DNA from: Propionibacteriaceae bacterium
GTDB taxonomy: Bacteria; Actinomycetota; Actinomycetes; Propionibacteriales; Propionibacteriaceae
Direction: 5' to 3'
Assembly (NCBI GenBank): GCA_030528545.1
Contig: JAUMYR010000095.1
Coordinates: 1-10,836, forward strand
Length of the DNA stretch: 10,836 nucleotides
The position numbers and the translations under genes are program-made. Each line of letters opens with the position of its first letter. Within the stretch, counting starts at the first letter, position 1. Shown one piece after another: positions 1 to 8,100 of the stretch. The notes beneath the pieces were generated by a model, which was not told where the DNA came from, did not search any database, and saw only the letters and a program-made list of their open reading frames with translations.

Positions 1-1
1 C

Positions 2-277
2 CAGGCCCGGACGCGGGGCGACGTGGCCGCGCTCTTCGCCGACCTGCCCGGCGGACCCCCGGACAGCGCCGTGGGCCGGGACCTAGTCCCAGCCGCCGAT
101 GCCCCGGGCGCTGTGGAGACTGCTAAGAGCAGGCTGGCGGAAAACCTCACCACCTGGGTCGGCATAGGGCTGGTCGCGTTCTTCGTGTTCGGCGGCTGGC
201 GGTTCGCCTGGATCGGTTTCCCGCTCGCGGGGATCATCATCGCGGTCGTCGCGGCCCTCGGCAAGCGCTTGAACTAG
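2..277 (+). CDS. C-terminal part of a DUF1707-type small membrane protein (5' end outside window)
   Basis: The reading frame is open from the first complete codon at position 2, so the true start lies upstream; the GTG at 23 is internal. The first visible residues (QARTRGDVAALFADLP) match the end of the short actinobacterial DUF1707 domain, which typically closes with an 'ARTRaDLaaLfaDLP' helix. A linker rich in Pro, Ala and Asp follows. Two hydrophobic stretches (from about LTTWVGIGLVAFFVFGGW to GFPLAGIIIAVVAAL) then look like a pair of transmembrane helices, ending in a short basic tail (GKRLN). DUF1707 proteins are small cell-envelope proteins of unknown biochemical function, often annotated SHOCT-like. 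The gene converges with the oxidoreductase across about 140 bp. Visible part: 91 residues. Family identity is fairly sure from the motif; the function is not known. Confidence 0.75.
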   Translation, partial: QARTRGDVAALFADLPGGPPDSAVGRDLVPAADAPGAVETAKSRLAENLTTWVGIGLVAFFVFGGWRFAWIGFPLAGIIIAVVAALGKRLN

Positions 278-418
278 TCCCGGGCGCGTACCTGGCGCCG
301 GCGTGGCCACCGGTCGGTATCCAGCGGCCAACGAGTGCCTGGGGACGCACGGCGTGGGGTGGCTGGCGTCCTGGACTGCGTCCCCGGCCCCGGGCAGGCG
401 CGACCGGATCCCGGCCGT
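278..418. other. Convergent intergenic region without clear terminator
   Basis: This gap separates the stop codons of two convergent genes. It is GC-rich and contains several short C/G runs that could pair. I could not find one clean stem followed by a T-run, so I do not name a terminator. Confidence 0.4.
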
Positions 419-1408
419 TTACTCGAAGGGGGCCTCGGTGTAGCTGACCCCCAGCTGGCACAGGACCCCATCGACCATTTCGGCGACCTCCAGGGTGGCC
501 TGCAACGGCATGATGTCCGACTCGGTGCGGCCCTCCAGGATCGCGGTGGTCACCTCAAGGATCTCGTGGGCGTATCCGCGCCCCAGGACCGGGGCCTCGA
601 TCAGCCGGGGCAGGACACCGGAGCGGTGAACCGAGATAGTCGTCGGGTGGTGGAACCGGGGCTCGACCTCGATCCAGCCGTTGGTGCCCATGATGACCAT
701 GCGTCCCGGGCCGTGAGAATCCAGGGCATAGGACAGGGACGCGGTCGCACCCGTCGGATAGCCCAGCGCGACCGCCGCCCCGGCGTCGACCCCGTTGGGA
801 TAGGTGCGGCCGGTCGCTTTCAGCGCCGAAGGACGCCCCAGGAAGTCGTGGGCGAAGCTCAGCACATAGACCCCGAGGTCGAGGGTCGCCCCACCACCCA
901 ACTCGGGTGCGAACAACCGGTCGGACTCGTCGTAGCGGCGGAACGCGGTCAGGTCTCCCTGGACACCGATCACCTCGCCGATGCGCCCCCACGCGATGAC
1001 CTCTCGGGCGGCGGTGATGGCGGGCTGGAAGCGGGTCCACATGGCCTCCATGCAGAACACGTCCCTGGAGTCTGCGGCATTGATAACCTCGGCGGTGCCA
1101 GCGAGCGTCGCGGTGAATGCCTTCTCGATCAGCACCGCCTTGCCCGCCTCAATCGCGGCCAGGGCCAGCCCGTGATGCATCGGGTGGGGGGTGGAGATGT
1201 AGATGACATCAACCTGGTCGTCATCAATGAGGCCCCGGTAGCTGCCATGGGCGCGCGGGATGCCGTGGCGGGCCGCGAACCGGGCCGATCTATCGGCGTC
1301 TCGGGAGGCCACGGCGACCAGTTCGGCGTTCGGCACGTGAAGGAAGTCGGGCGCGAGCGCGTCCGCCATCCGACCCGGACCAGCGATACCCCAACGAACC
1401 CTTCTCAT
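419..1408 (-). CDS. Gfo/Idh/MocA family NAD(P)-dependent oxidoreductase
   Basis: A 329-aa protein, the usual length for this family of sugar, cyclitol and dihydrodiol dehydrogenases. The N-terminus MRRVRWGIAGPGRM carries the Rossmann glycine pattern (G7, G10, G12) for NAD(P) binding. STPHPMHH (72-79) fits the conserved 'TPnxxH' strand. E95-K96-A97 stands at the place of the catalytic EKP motif, with Ala instead of Pro. MEAMWTRF (120-127) and GGATLDLGVY (172-181) are hallmarks of the dimeric dihydrodiol dehydrogenase-like branch. Lys96 is the expected catalytic residue, with Asp177 and Tyr181 nearby. The ATG at 1408 is chosen because family similarity begins exactly there; the frame stays open upstream to about 1702, but that part is low-complexity and unlike the family. 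The protein should be a soluble cytoplasmic oxidoreductase, substrate unknown. It appears to be transcribed alone. Confidence 0.9.
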   Translation of the reverse strand: MRRVRWGIAGPGRMADALAPDFLHVPNAELVAVASRDADRSARFAARHGIPRAHGSYRGLIDDDQVDVIYISTPHPMHHGLALAAIEAGKAVLIEKAFTATLAGTAEVINAADSRDVFCMEAMWTRFQPAITAAREVIAWGRIGEVIGVQGDLTAFRRYDESDRLFAPELGGGATLDLGVYVLSFAHDFLGRPSALKATGRTYPNGVDAGAAVALGYPTGATASLSYALDSHGPGRMVIMGTNGWIEVEPRFHHPTTISVHRSGVLPRLIEAPVLGRGYAHEILEVTTAILEGRTESDIMPLQATLEVAEMVDGVLCQLGVSYTEAPFE

Positions 1409-1420
1409 ATATCTAGCGTA
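1409..1420 (-). promoter_or_regulatory. Probable leaderless -10 element for the oxidoreductase
   Basis: On the minus strand TACGCT (plus coordinates 1415-1420) matches the actinobacterial TAnnnT -10 consensus and ends six bases before the ATG at 1408. That spacing would start transcription at or next to the A of the ATG. No Shine-Dalgarno sequence stands upstream of this ATG, which fits leaderless translation, common in Actinobacteria. No good -35 element is seen at 17-18 bp. Confidence 0.45.
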
Positions 1421-2040
1421 GTGACGTAACGTGTCTTCCGAGCCGAATGTGGCAAACCGGGTGCGTTCGCTGAACGGCACTGTGACTCGGGCGGTGAAAC
1501 CAGAGTCGGTTCGGCGGGACGCCGGGGTCGACTTCTGAACTAGGTCTGAGGTGCCTGCCTCGTAGGCGTCGTAGGAAGGGTCTGCACGCTGAGTCGGCCA
1601 CTGGTTGGCGGTTCCCAGTGCGACAGCCGCTCCCGTTGTTGGGGAAGCACACGGGAACGCAACGGGCCTGGATGTCAGGCTCAGTGGGTAGAGTCCGGCC
1701 ACATCAACCGGCAGACTCAGAGAACCGGGCGGCAGAATAAGAAACCGTGGCTTCTCAGGAACGCTGAGGTCGATTCTTCCGGGGCCTGAATTGGTGGCGG
1801 GCGCGAGCAGCGGTCGTTGTCGCCTGGTGCAGGGCAGAGCCCAGCCACAGGAAGCCTCACCCGGTCGTTACCTGCCTGCTTCAGGAGGGGTGAACGCGGC
1901 CGAGGTGTGGGAGTCGGCGCACCTGTTTAGTTAGGAGTGATGAGGCAACCCGAGAAACATTGACAGCTCGGTTCCGTGCAGCTCCCCAACCCCTGCTCAA
2001 AATTGTCATAGCAGGGTGGCACTATGAACTCGTCAAAGCT
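1421..2040. other. Intergenic region upstream of the helicase operon, no convincing gene
   Basis: I see no ORF here with credible coding content. Visible items are a weak 7-bp inverted repeat (CCCGTTG at 1632-1638 and CAACGGG at 1660-1666), a tRNA-D-arm-like string (GCTCAGTGGGTAGAG, 1679-1693), a small hairpin (CTCAG 1754-1758, CTGAG 1764-1768, five-base loop), and isolated -35-like hexamers TTGACA (1960-1965) and TTGTCA (2003-2008) that lack good -10 partners at normal spacing. The promoter of the downstream operon probably lies in the right half of this stretch, but I cannot place it. Confidence 0.5.
1754..1768. repeat. Short inverted repeat (5-bp stem, 5-base loop)
   Basis: CTCAG and CTGAG are perfect reverse complements around GAACG. 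The hairpin is small, has no T-run, and stands alone in the intergenic region. It could be part of a decayed structured RNA or could be chance. Confidence 0.3.
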
Positions 2041-2071
2041 GGACAAGCATCGATCTTGTCCGCGACAGTAA
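2024..2071 (+). CDS. Possible 15-codon leader ORF before the operon
   Basis: ATG at 2024 opens a 15-residue frame (MNSSKLDKHRSCPRQ) ending in TAA at 2069-2071, 43 bases before the GTG of the 1010-aa gene. A purine-rich AGGGTGG at 2013-2019 sits four bases before the ATG and could act as a ribosome binding site. The 7-bp dyad at 2041-2061 lies inside this frame. A translated short ORF overlapping a hairpin would be a classic attenuation layout, but a frame this short is easily chance, and there is no codon-bias evidence. Confidence 0.2.
   Translation: MNSSKLDKHRSCPRQ
2041..2061. promoter_or_regulatory. 7+7 bp dyad in the leader of the operon (operator or hairpin candidate)
   Basis: GGACAAG (2041-2047) and CTTGTCC (2055-2061) are perfect reverse complements separated by seven bases (CATCGAT). 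The dyad centre is about 64 bases before the GTG start of the operon. The size and spacing suit a dimeric repressor site, for example of a TetR- or HTH-type regulator; as RNA it would form a 7-bp hairpin with a 7-base loop. No regulator gene is encoded in the window. Confidence 0.4.
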
Positions 2072-2104
2072 ACGTTCGGGAGCCTGCAGGGGACACCGAC
2101 GGAG

Positions 2105-2109
2105 AGGAG
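2105..2109 (+). promoter_or_regulatory. Ribosome binding site of the 1010-aa gene
   Basis: AGGAG lies five bases before the GTG at 2115, ideal spacing for an actinobacterial Shine-Dalgarno sequence. It supports GTG 2115 over the next in-frame ATG at 2217, which has no comparable site. Confidence 0.75.
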
Positions 2110-2114
2110 CTAAG

Positions 2115-5100
2115 GTGCAAAGAGGCAGCGTAGGCCGAATCGAGAGGTATCGGGAGTGGAACAGCGCCCTCGCTGAGGCGGTGTATCCCCAACAGGATGA
2201 TCCCAGCCCTGCCTATATGAGCCTTGGTGAGGAGCAACGCTCCGCTGTCGCAACAGTTCTCGGCTTTGAGACGAAAGATTTTGACTCTGAGCTTGCGGAG
2301 TGCTTGCGGGGCGTCCTGGACCCGCGGTCCTCCGGGCCGACGGAACTCTTCCAGCCCATCAACGAAGAGCTCTCTCGGTGGAGGACGGCAGACAGTAGCG
2401 AGCGCGGAGCGCCCCCGGTCCTTCCGCTGCTTGCCCTTCTGGCTGTCGCCGCGAATCGGATGGCCACGAGTGACGGTATGGCGGAGAACAACTTCTATGG
2501 ACGAGTCAAGGAACTCCTCGACTACTCGGATGAAAAACACCGTTTCGAGAATGGCTATCGCAGGTACAGTGAACGCTACTGGGGTGCTCTCGAGAAATGG
2601 TTGGAGGAACAGGATGGGTCGCACGGTTTGCCAACCGCCATGGCCGTGGGGCACCGCCATGTAGGATTGCCTATTTCCCAGATCCTGGTTCGAGAAACGG
2701 ATAGGGAAAAGCTTCCTCTTTTCTTCCTTGAGGCCGGGTTTCCGCCCGGCGCGGTGGTGTCTCCTCAAGAACTCGAAGCGGCCCTCAGTGGATGGATCGA
2801 GAGCGAGAATGGTCGCGTATCACCTGCGCTGCGGCGCCTTTGGTCAACAAAATCTGCGAAATCGCGGATCCTCGAATCGGTCTCAACCGTGCTCGCGACA
2901 TGGAACGGACACGTGGCTCACCAGGATGGGGATGACGCCTCGCTGGAGGTTTCGCTTGCGCTAAATATTGGCTTGTTTCCACGCCCGCGGGTTGACTTCT
3001 CTCCGATCATGTATACTAAAAAAGCCGACGAGCCTCAGGACGGGGAGATTAAGACTGTCCACGGTTGGGAGTCGGTGGGGCTTGTCCCCTTTTCGGCTGG
3101 AATCGTGCGAATTGGGGATCAGTCGACGTTCGATAACCGTACTCTTCTGGAAGGGGTCCTCGAGGTTCGAGGTGCCGGGTCCGAGCGCGTAACTGTGCGT
3201 CGGCCTCGGCGGATCATGGTGTTCCGACGTGTCGAGCATGCCGGGGCTTTCCTTGAGGCCAAACAAACGATGCTGGGGGAGGACATCCTCGTGGTTGTCC
3301 GCAGCGACGATCACTTGCTCGGCACGGTTAAGGACATCTTGTCAAAATGTGCAAGGGCAGGATGGGATACTTATCCGGCTGAATACGGTGGACTCCCGCC
3401 CGGATGGACACTGTTCCACAATGTGCAGATCCTAGCCCATCCCGGCGCGCTTGTACCGGAGCGGATGGCCATGGATCTTCAAGCGCTGACGCCTCTCACA
3501 AGAAGCCAGATCCTGGTCTCCGGTGGGTTTTCGTTGCCCGGCTCAGCCCGCAGTAGCTGGCACCGAGACAGGCTGCCCGAAGTGCGTGTGGTGAGTGATG
3601 ATCCAGCGGGATTCGGCGTAAAACTGTTTGACCTATCGGACTCGGCCAGTGATGGTGACGGTTCACTGTTACTCTTGGAGTCGCGGAAAAACGAGGCCGG
3701 TGCCCTCGTAATTGCACTGGCTGAGGAAGAGCTGGAGGATGGAAACTATCGCCTCGAGTTTACCTCGGCCAGTTCGGCTCAGACCACTGTTCCTCTGACG
3801 ATTCGGGTTCGAAGCGGCGACACTATCGACGAGAAGCAGCTTGATAGGTTCAAGCCGATTAACCAATTTCTTGACGACCCTCTAAGCGTTCTCTGTGCGA
3901 GCGAAGTTGTTGGAGAGACTAGCATCTTTGGCGGGACCTTAGAGAACCCTGATGCTGTCGAGCCGTATGCAGCAAGCGTGCCGCCGGAACCACATTGGAG
4001 AACAACACGCTCCGAGCGGCAAAAATTGACGTTGTCAATTCCGTCAGTTCCGCCGGAGTCGTGTGTCTACACGGGCGCGCACAAGATCCGGGTTGAGGAG
4101 GCCCCGTTGAGCAAAGATGGTAAGCCTTTGGTGCGATATACGCGTGGTGTCTGCGTCCGGTGTGGCTTAGAGAGAAGGTATCTAACTAATATTCATCAGG
4201 CGAAGAAAAGGCAGCCTAAGCAGCCGGTCAGTCCCGAAGTCCGGGCTTCTTCTCTCGGGAATGTTTCCGCAGTCGGAGGTTCTGAAGAAGGGTTGCCGTG
4301 GGACATTGTTCTTGATGGATTCTTCCGGTGTGGCGCCGGAAACGCGTCCACCTTCGAGCGGCTGTCGTCATTTCTGGAACCTAGCGCTCTCATGATGCAT
4401 CACCTGACACGCACGCTATCGTCCTTGGGATATGTAGAGCTGATGCGTGATCGTGAGTCCCTTCAGCTTACTGGCTGGGAAGTGAGTCCAACGGCTTTGA
4501 TCCCTACACCGCGAGGGTGGTTCCTGTGCGGGTACTGGCCTAAGGCTCTTATCCGAGCCCAAGAGAAAGCCGATCCAACATTGAAGGTCGAGTGGATCGA
4601 CCAGCAGGAGGCTCCGGCCTCTCGGTACTTCAATCACTTCCCCTCGGAGGCACTAAAAGGCGTCGTAGAAGGAGTAGACGCCTTGAGCATTGCGGTACAG
4701 CTTCCCAAACTTAGCGACGTAATCGCCGCATTACCGCGCGTTCCTGCCCCGGTCAGGGCGACGGGCGTGAGTGTCTTTGATCCAGCCTCGGCTAAATGGC
4801 AGGACGCAGACTGCATGACGCTTGTTGGTGGCTACCGGATGCGTGGCTTCGCGACGATGGATCTGCTCCGCAACCAGGACGATCTGGAGCGACGCACGAT
4901 GGCAGTTTCAACAGTGCATCTAAGCAAACATGCCGCGGCTCTTCTATGGGGACGAAAACCGCTTGTCGCCTACGACGGTAGAGCGCACACCCTGAGCGTG
5001 CCGCTGGGCGGGAACCTTCCGGGCCTGTACGAGCGGGCTGTCGTGCTAGCCTCCGGACTAGCGCCAGTGATTCGATCTGGCTCAGTGCACTACCTGGATG

Positions 5101-5147
5101 TATCGCCCGAGCTGGCGGGGCACATCGCTTACCTCCTAAGTCATTGA
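2115..5147 (+). CDS. Large helicase-partner protein, probable DruH-like subunit (Druantia type III candidate)
   Basis: A 1010-aa protein starting at GTG behind a good ribosome binding site. No signal peptide or membrane segment is seen, so it should be cytoplasmic. I recognise no enzyme motif. Visible parts: a mainly helical N-terminal third starting RIERYREWNSALAEAVYP; a middle region (about 370-560) rich in beta strands with GGLPPGW (425-431) and SGGFSLPG (469-476); a possible zinc site with C650, perhaps H656, and CVRCG (C680, C683); a helical segment about 747-790 that could be a winged helix; and a C-terminal domain with PLGGNLPGLYERAVVLASGL near 963-982. Its stop is 12 bases before the ATG of the DUF1998 helicase, so the two are surely co-transcribed. 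A protein of about 1000 aa directly upstream of a very large DUF1998 helicase is the known arrangement of DruH-DruE in Druantia type III. The name is inferred from context and size, not from a confirmed homology match. It could instead be the partner subunit of an undescribed DUF1998-helicase system. Confidence 0.6.
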   Translation: MQRGSVGRIERYREWNSALAEAVYPQQDDPSPAYMSLGEEQRSAVATVLGFETKDFDSELAECLRGVLDPRSSGPTELFQPINEELSRWRTADSSERGAPPVLPLLALLAVAANRMATSDGMAENNFYGRVKELLDYSDEKHRFENGYRRYSERYWGALEKWLEEQDGSHGLPTAMAVGHRHVGLPISQILVRETDREKLPLFFLEAGFPPGAVVSPQELEAALSGWIESENGRVSPALRRLWSTKSAKSRILESVSTVLATWNGHVAHQDGDDASLEVSLALNIGLFPRPRVDFSPIMYTKKADEPQDGEIKTVHGWESVGLVPFSAGIVRIGDQSTFDNRTLLEGVLEVRGAGSERVTVRRPRRIMVFRRVEHAGAFLEAKQTMLGEDILVVVRSDDHLLGTVKDILSKCARAGWDTYPAEYGGLPPGWTLFHNVQILAHPGALVPERMAMDLQALTPLTRSQILVSGGFSLPGSARSSWHRDRLPEVRVVSDDPAGFGVKLFDLSDSASDGDGSLLLLESRKNEAGALVIALAEEELEDGNYRLEFTSASSAQTTVPLTIRVRSGDTIDEKQLDRFKPINQFLDDPLSVLCASEVVGETSIFGGTLENPDAVEPYAASVPPEPHWRTTRSERQKLTLSIPSVPPESCVYTGAHKIRVEEAPLSKDGKPLVRYTRGVCVRCGLERRYLTNIHQAKKRQPKQPVSPEVRASSLGNVSAVGGSEEGLPWDIVLDGFFRCGAGNASTFERLSSFLEPSALMMHHLTRTLSSLGYVELMRDRESLQLTGWEVSPTALIPTPRGWFLCGYWPKALIRAQEKADPTLKVEWIDQQEAPASRYFNHFPSEALKGVVEGVDALSIAVQLPKLSDVIAALPRVPAPVRATGVSVFDPASAKWQDADCMTLVGGYRMRGFATMDLLRNQDDLERRTMAVSTVHLSKHAAALLWGRKPLVAYDGRAHTLSVPLGGNLPGLYERAVVLASGLAPVIRSGSVHYLDVSPELAGHIAYLLSH

Positions 5148-5149
5148 TT

Positions 5150-5154
5150 GGAAG
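5150..5154 (+). promoter_or_regulatory. Ribosome binding site deciding the helicase start (ATG 5160)
   Basis: GGAAG lies five bases before ATG 5160, just after the TGA of the upstream gene. The frame could also begin at TTG 5148, which abuts that TGA, but no Shine-Dalgarno-like sequence stands at the right distance before it. ATG 5160 is therefore preferred. Termination-reinitiation coupling with the upstream gene is likely. Confidence 0.6.
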
Positions 5155-5159
5155 ACGCC

Positions 5160-8100
5160 ATGAGCACAAACCCAGTGGCATTGAGGAAAGACCTTCGCGA
5201 AGCCCTCATGCGTGCGGTTGACTCGGAGCACTGGATTCGCGATGCCAACCTTCGAGCGGAGCGTCGGGCGTTGTTCCGGGAGGGAGAGGCGTTGCTGCGA
5301 GACGTCTTTATCGAACCCGTTTTGCCCTATGACGGAGTACACCGGGGCCTTGATGTGGCAAGGAGCGTCGGGCTGATGGAGGAGGACACGGAGTGGTTGC
5401 TGTCTGCCGCGCTCGGAGTTGAACCAGTCGCCGCGATGCTCCGCGCCCATCAAGCGGAGGCTTGGGTGTCGGCTGCCGAGGGGCGCTGCCCCATTGTGAC
5501 GGCCGGGACGGGCTCGGGAAAGACCGAAGCTTTCCTGCTGCCGGTCCTCTCAAGCTTGCTTGCCGAGATGCGAATAGATGCGACGCGCGGAGAACCGAAC
5601 CTTTGGTGGGAGGACAGCTCTCGACCGAATCATTGGCGGTGTCTTCGGGATAATACCGGTGCGGCGATGCGAGCGATGATCTTGTATCCCATGAATGCTC
5701 TCGTCGAGGACCAGATCGCGCGCTTAAGGCGCATTCTCCGCAGAATGCATGATCTGGGTGGACCCATGCTGTGGTTCGGTCGCTACACTTCGGCGAGCCC
5801 GGGTGGAGCCAAGAAGCTTCCGTCAGGAGCGGATCAGCGCGTTCAGGCCGTGCGGAGACAGCTTGCCGACCTCGCTCACGAGTACGACCGGTTATCCGGA
5901 TCACTTTCCGACAGCGAGTTAGCGCACTTTCAAGATCCACGCCGGATCGAGATGATTGCGCGCTGGGACATGATCGCGAGTCCACCAGACATCCTCGTAA
6001 CCAACTACTCTATGCTTAACGTGATGCTCATGAGAGCGCTCGAGGCACCTCTCTTCGAGCGCACTAAGCAATGGCTCGCGGCAGACTCCAGGCGAACGTT
6101 CACACTCGTCGTCGATGAGTTGCATCTGTACCGGGGAACGCCCGGGGCTGAGGTCGCTTTGATCATTCGATCGCTTGCTCACGCTTTGGGCTTAGACCCG
6201 GCTTCGCCGAAGTTTCGAGTGATTGGGACAAGCGCTTCCCTGGACAATAGTGGGAGCTCCCGTGACTTCTTGGAAAGATTCTTTGGTAAGTCTCGCGAAT
6301 CCTTCGAGATCATCTCAGGCAAGCCACGCCAGTTGCCGACTGCCCCGTCGTTCACCTTGGCACAAGTAAAACAACGGTCTTCCTCTGGAGAAGGACTTGA
6401 AGGTCTTGACTTGTCAATCGCGCAAGCCTGCCGAGACTTGGCGGGACAATACCGAGCGACGCCGTTGACCACCGTCCTTGAGAGGGTGTTCGGTGAACCG
6501 CTAGCAGACGAAGAACAGGAGATCGTTCTGCAGGCGCTGAAGACTAAGGAGCTACAGAATGGCCTCAGCTTCCGCGCTCATCTGTTTGCTCGGGCGACCC
6601 GAGGACTCTGGGCTTGTTGTAATCCGAAATGCGATCAGACGCTCGTCAAGGTGACGCCCAGCCGACCGCCTGTCGGACGGCTGTTCGATCGTCCCGCGAG
6701 CTTTTGCCCGTGTGGTGGAAGAGTCCTCGAGGTGATTCTGTGTGGCGTGTGCGGAGACATATCGCTCGGTGGATATGTAATTGGCCAGGAAGGCCCTGAT
6801 GGCGTGTACCTATCCGCCACGCCCCCAGAGACCCTCGCTGGCGGCGCCGATCGGCTTAGTAGGTTGAGCGCTGATAGTTACCGCTGGTTCCGGCCCGGTG
6901 AGGAGATCGTAGAACACGCAACCTACAAGCGGGATGAAGCGCAGTGGCACTATCTCCCTGGGTCGCTTTTCCCTAGCTTAGGTTTTATCTCGGAAGTCCG
7001 TGATTGTGGAGATCCAGTCACGTACGTCGCGGCAAAGGTCCAAGATTCCAGCAACTCCCTGTCAGCTATGCCACCGCGATGTCTCCATTGCAAGGAGGAA
7101 CCCCAACAACGAAATCTGTTTCCAGGCGGACATACCCGCACTCCGCTCATGCAGCCAGCGTTTCGCCCGACCACGGTGGCTCGGCTGGTCGTAGAACGAG
7201 TGCTGAGAAATGTCAGCCTCGGTGCAGACGAGCCAGGCACGATCATTTTCGCCGACAGTCGAGATCAGGCGTCGCGCACAAGCGTAATGTTGAGCCATGA
7301 TCATCATAGGGACCTTCTTCGCCAGCTCATTTACCAGCAACTCATGCAAGCGAACCAAGACACGCCGCACCGGGTCTTGCGGGAAGGCCCAACCGGGACA
7401 CTTCCACCGGAACTCGCGGAGCGCTTTCTTAAGTATCAGAGGCAGTACCCAGAGCTCGCGATAGCCTATCGCGCTGCTGCCCGGGGGCTCGCGACTGAGG
7501 AGGAGCGTGCTCTCATTCAAGAAGAAGAAGGGTTGGCTCTAAAAGGCGTAAAGTGGTCGACTATCGTTCACGAAATCCAAGAGCGACTAATCGAGCTCGG
7601 GGTTTCACCCGGTGGGCCGCGGGCAAGTTTGCAGAAGACCCAGGATGGTCGTCCCTGGAATATACTCTTCGCGCCTCCTAGATCTGGAGAATGGGAAAGG
7701 ATGGAGGCTGGTGGGCCCCGCTTGGAAGATGAGAACCGGCATCGCGCCGAGCTGGTTAGTGCGATTGCAAGAGCCATCGGAACCGATGCTGCTCGTGATC
7801 TCGAAGAGACGCGGTTAGGCTACCTCTCAGTCGCAGCGGCAGTCCCTGACGATCTGCGGGAGGTTGTTAGCTCATGCCTGCGGCTTTACTTACAGAGCGA
7901 GTACTGGTCGCCTAAAGAGGTTTCTCCTAAAAGCTCGCCACCGCGGAGTGTATCCAACTATCTGCGACGTGTTGCGAAGTCGCGAGGATGCGATGTCGTG
8001 GCCCTGACTGAGGGAGTGCGCGATGCGCTTTCTCCGGTGCTCGAACAGGGGTGTCTAAAGCTCCTGTCACCCGATATTCCTTTGCTGATCTCAACCTATG

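Noticed and set aside
335..1429. 364-codon plus-strand ORF
   Set aside because: It lies antiparallel to the oxidoreductase, and its translation is low-complexity (R, G, D, P-rich) with no family resemblance. It is a high-GC shadow frame.
1409..1702. N-terminal extension of the oxidoreductase to an upstream start
   Set aside because: The extra 98 residues do not resemble the family, while the conserved Rossmann start begins at the ATG at 1408 behind a leaderless-type -10.
1677..1782. Intact tRNA gene
   Set aside because: Only the D-arm string fits. The acceptor halves do not pair and the GGTCGATTC later on is about 85 bases away with no matching T-stem.
1960..1988. Sigma70-type promoter with TTGACA at 1960-1965
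   Set aside because: The hexamer is a perfect -35, but the expected -10 position reads C-rich (around 1983-1988) with no TAnnnT.
2022..2768. 248-codon minus-strand ORF
   Set aside because: It overlaps the well-supported 1010-aa gene antisense and has no recognisable domain or ribosome binding site.
5148..5159. TTG start for the helicase
   Set aside because: It abuts the upstream TGA but lacks a ribosome binding site, whereas ATG 5160 has GGAAG at five bases.
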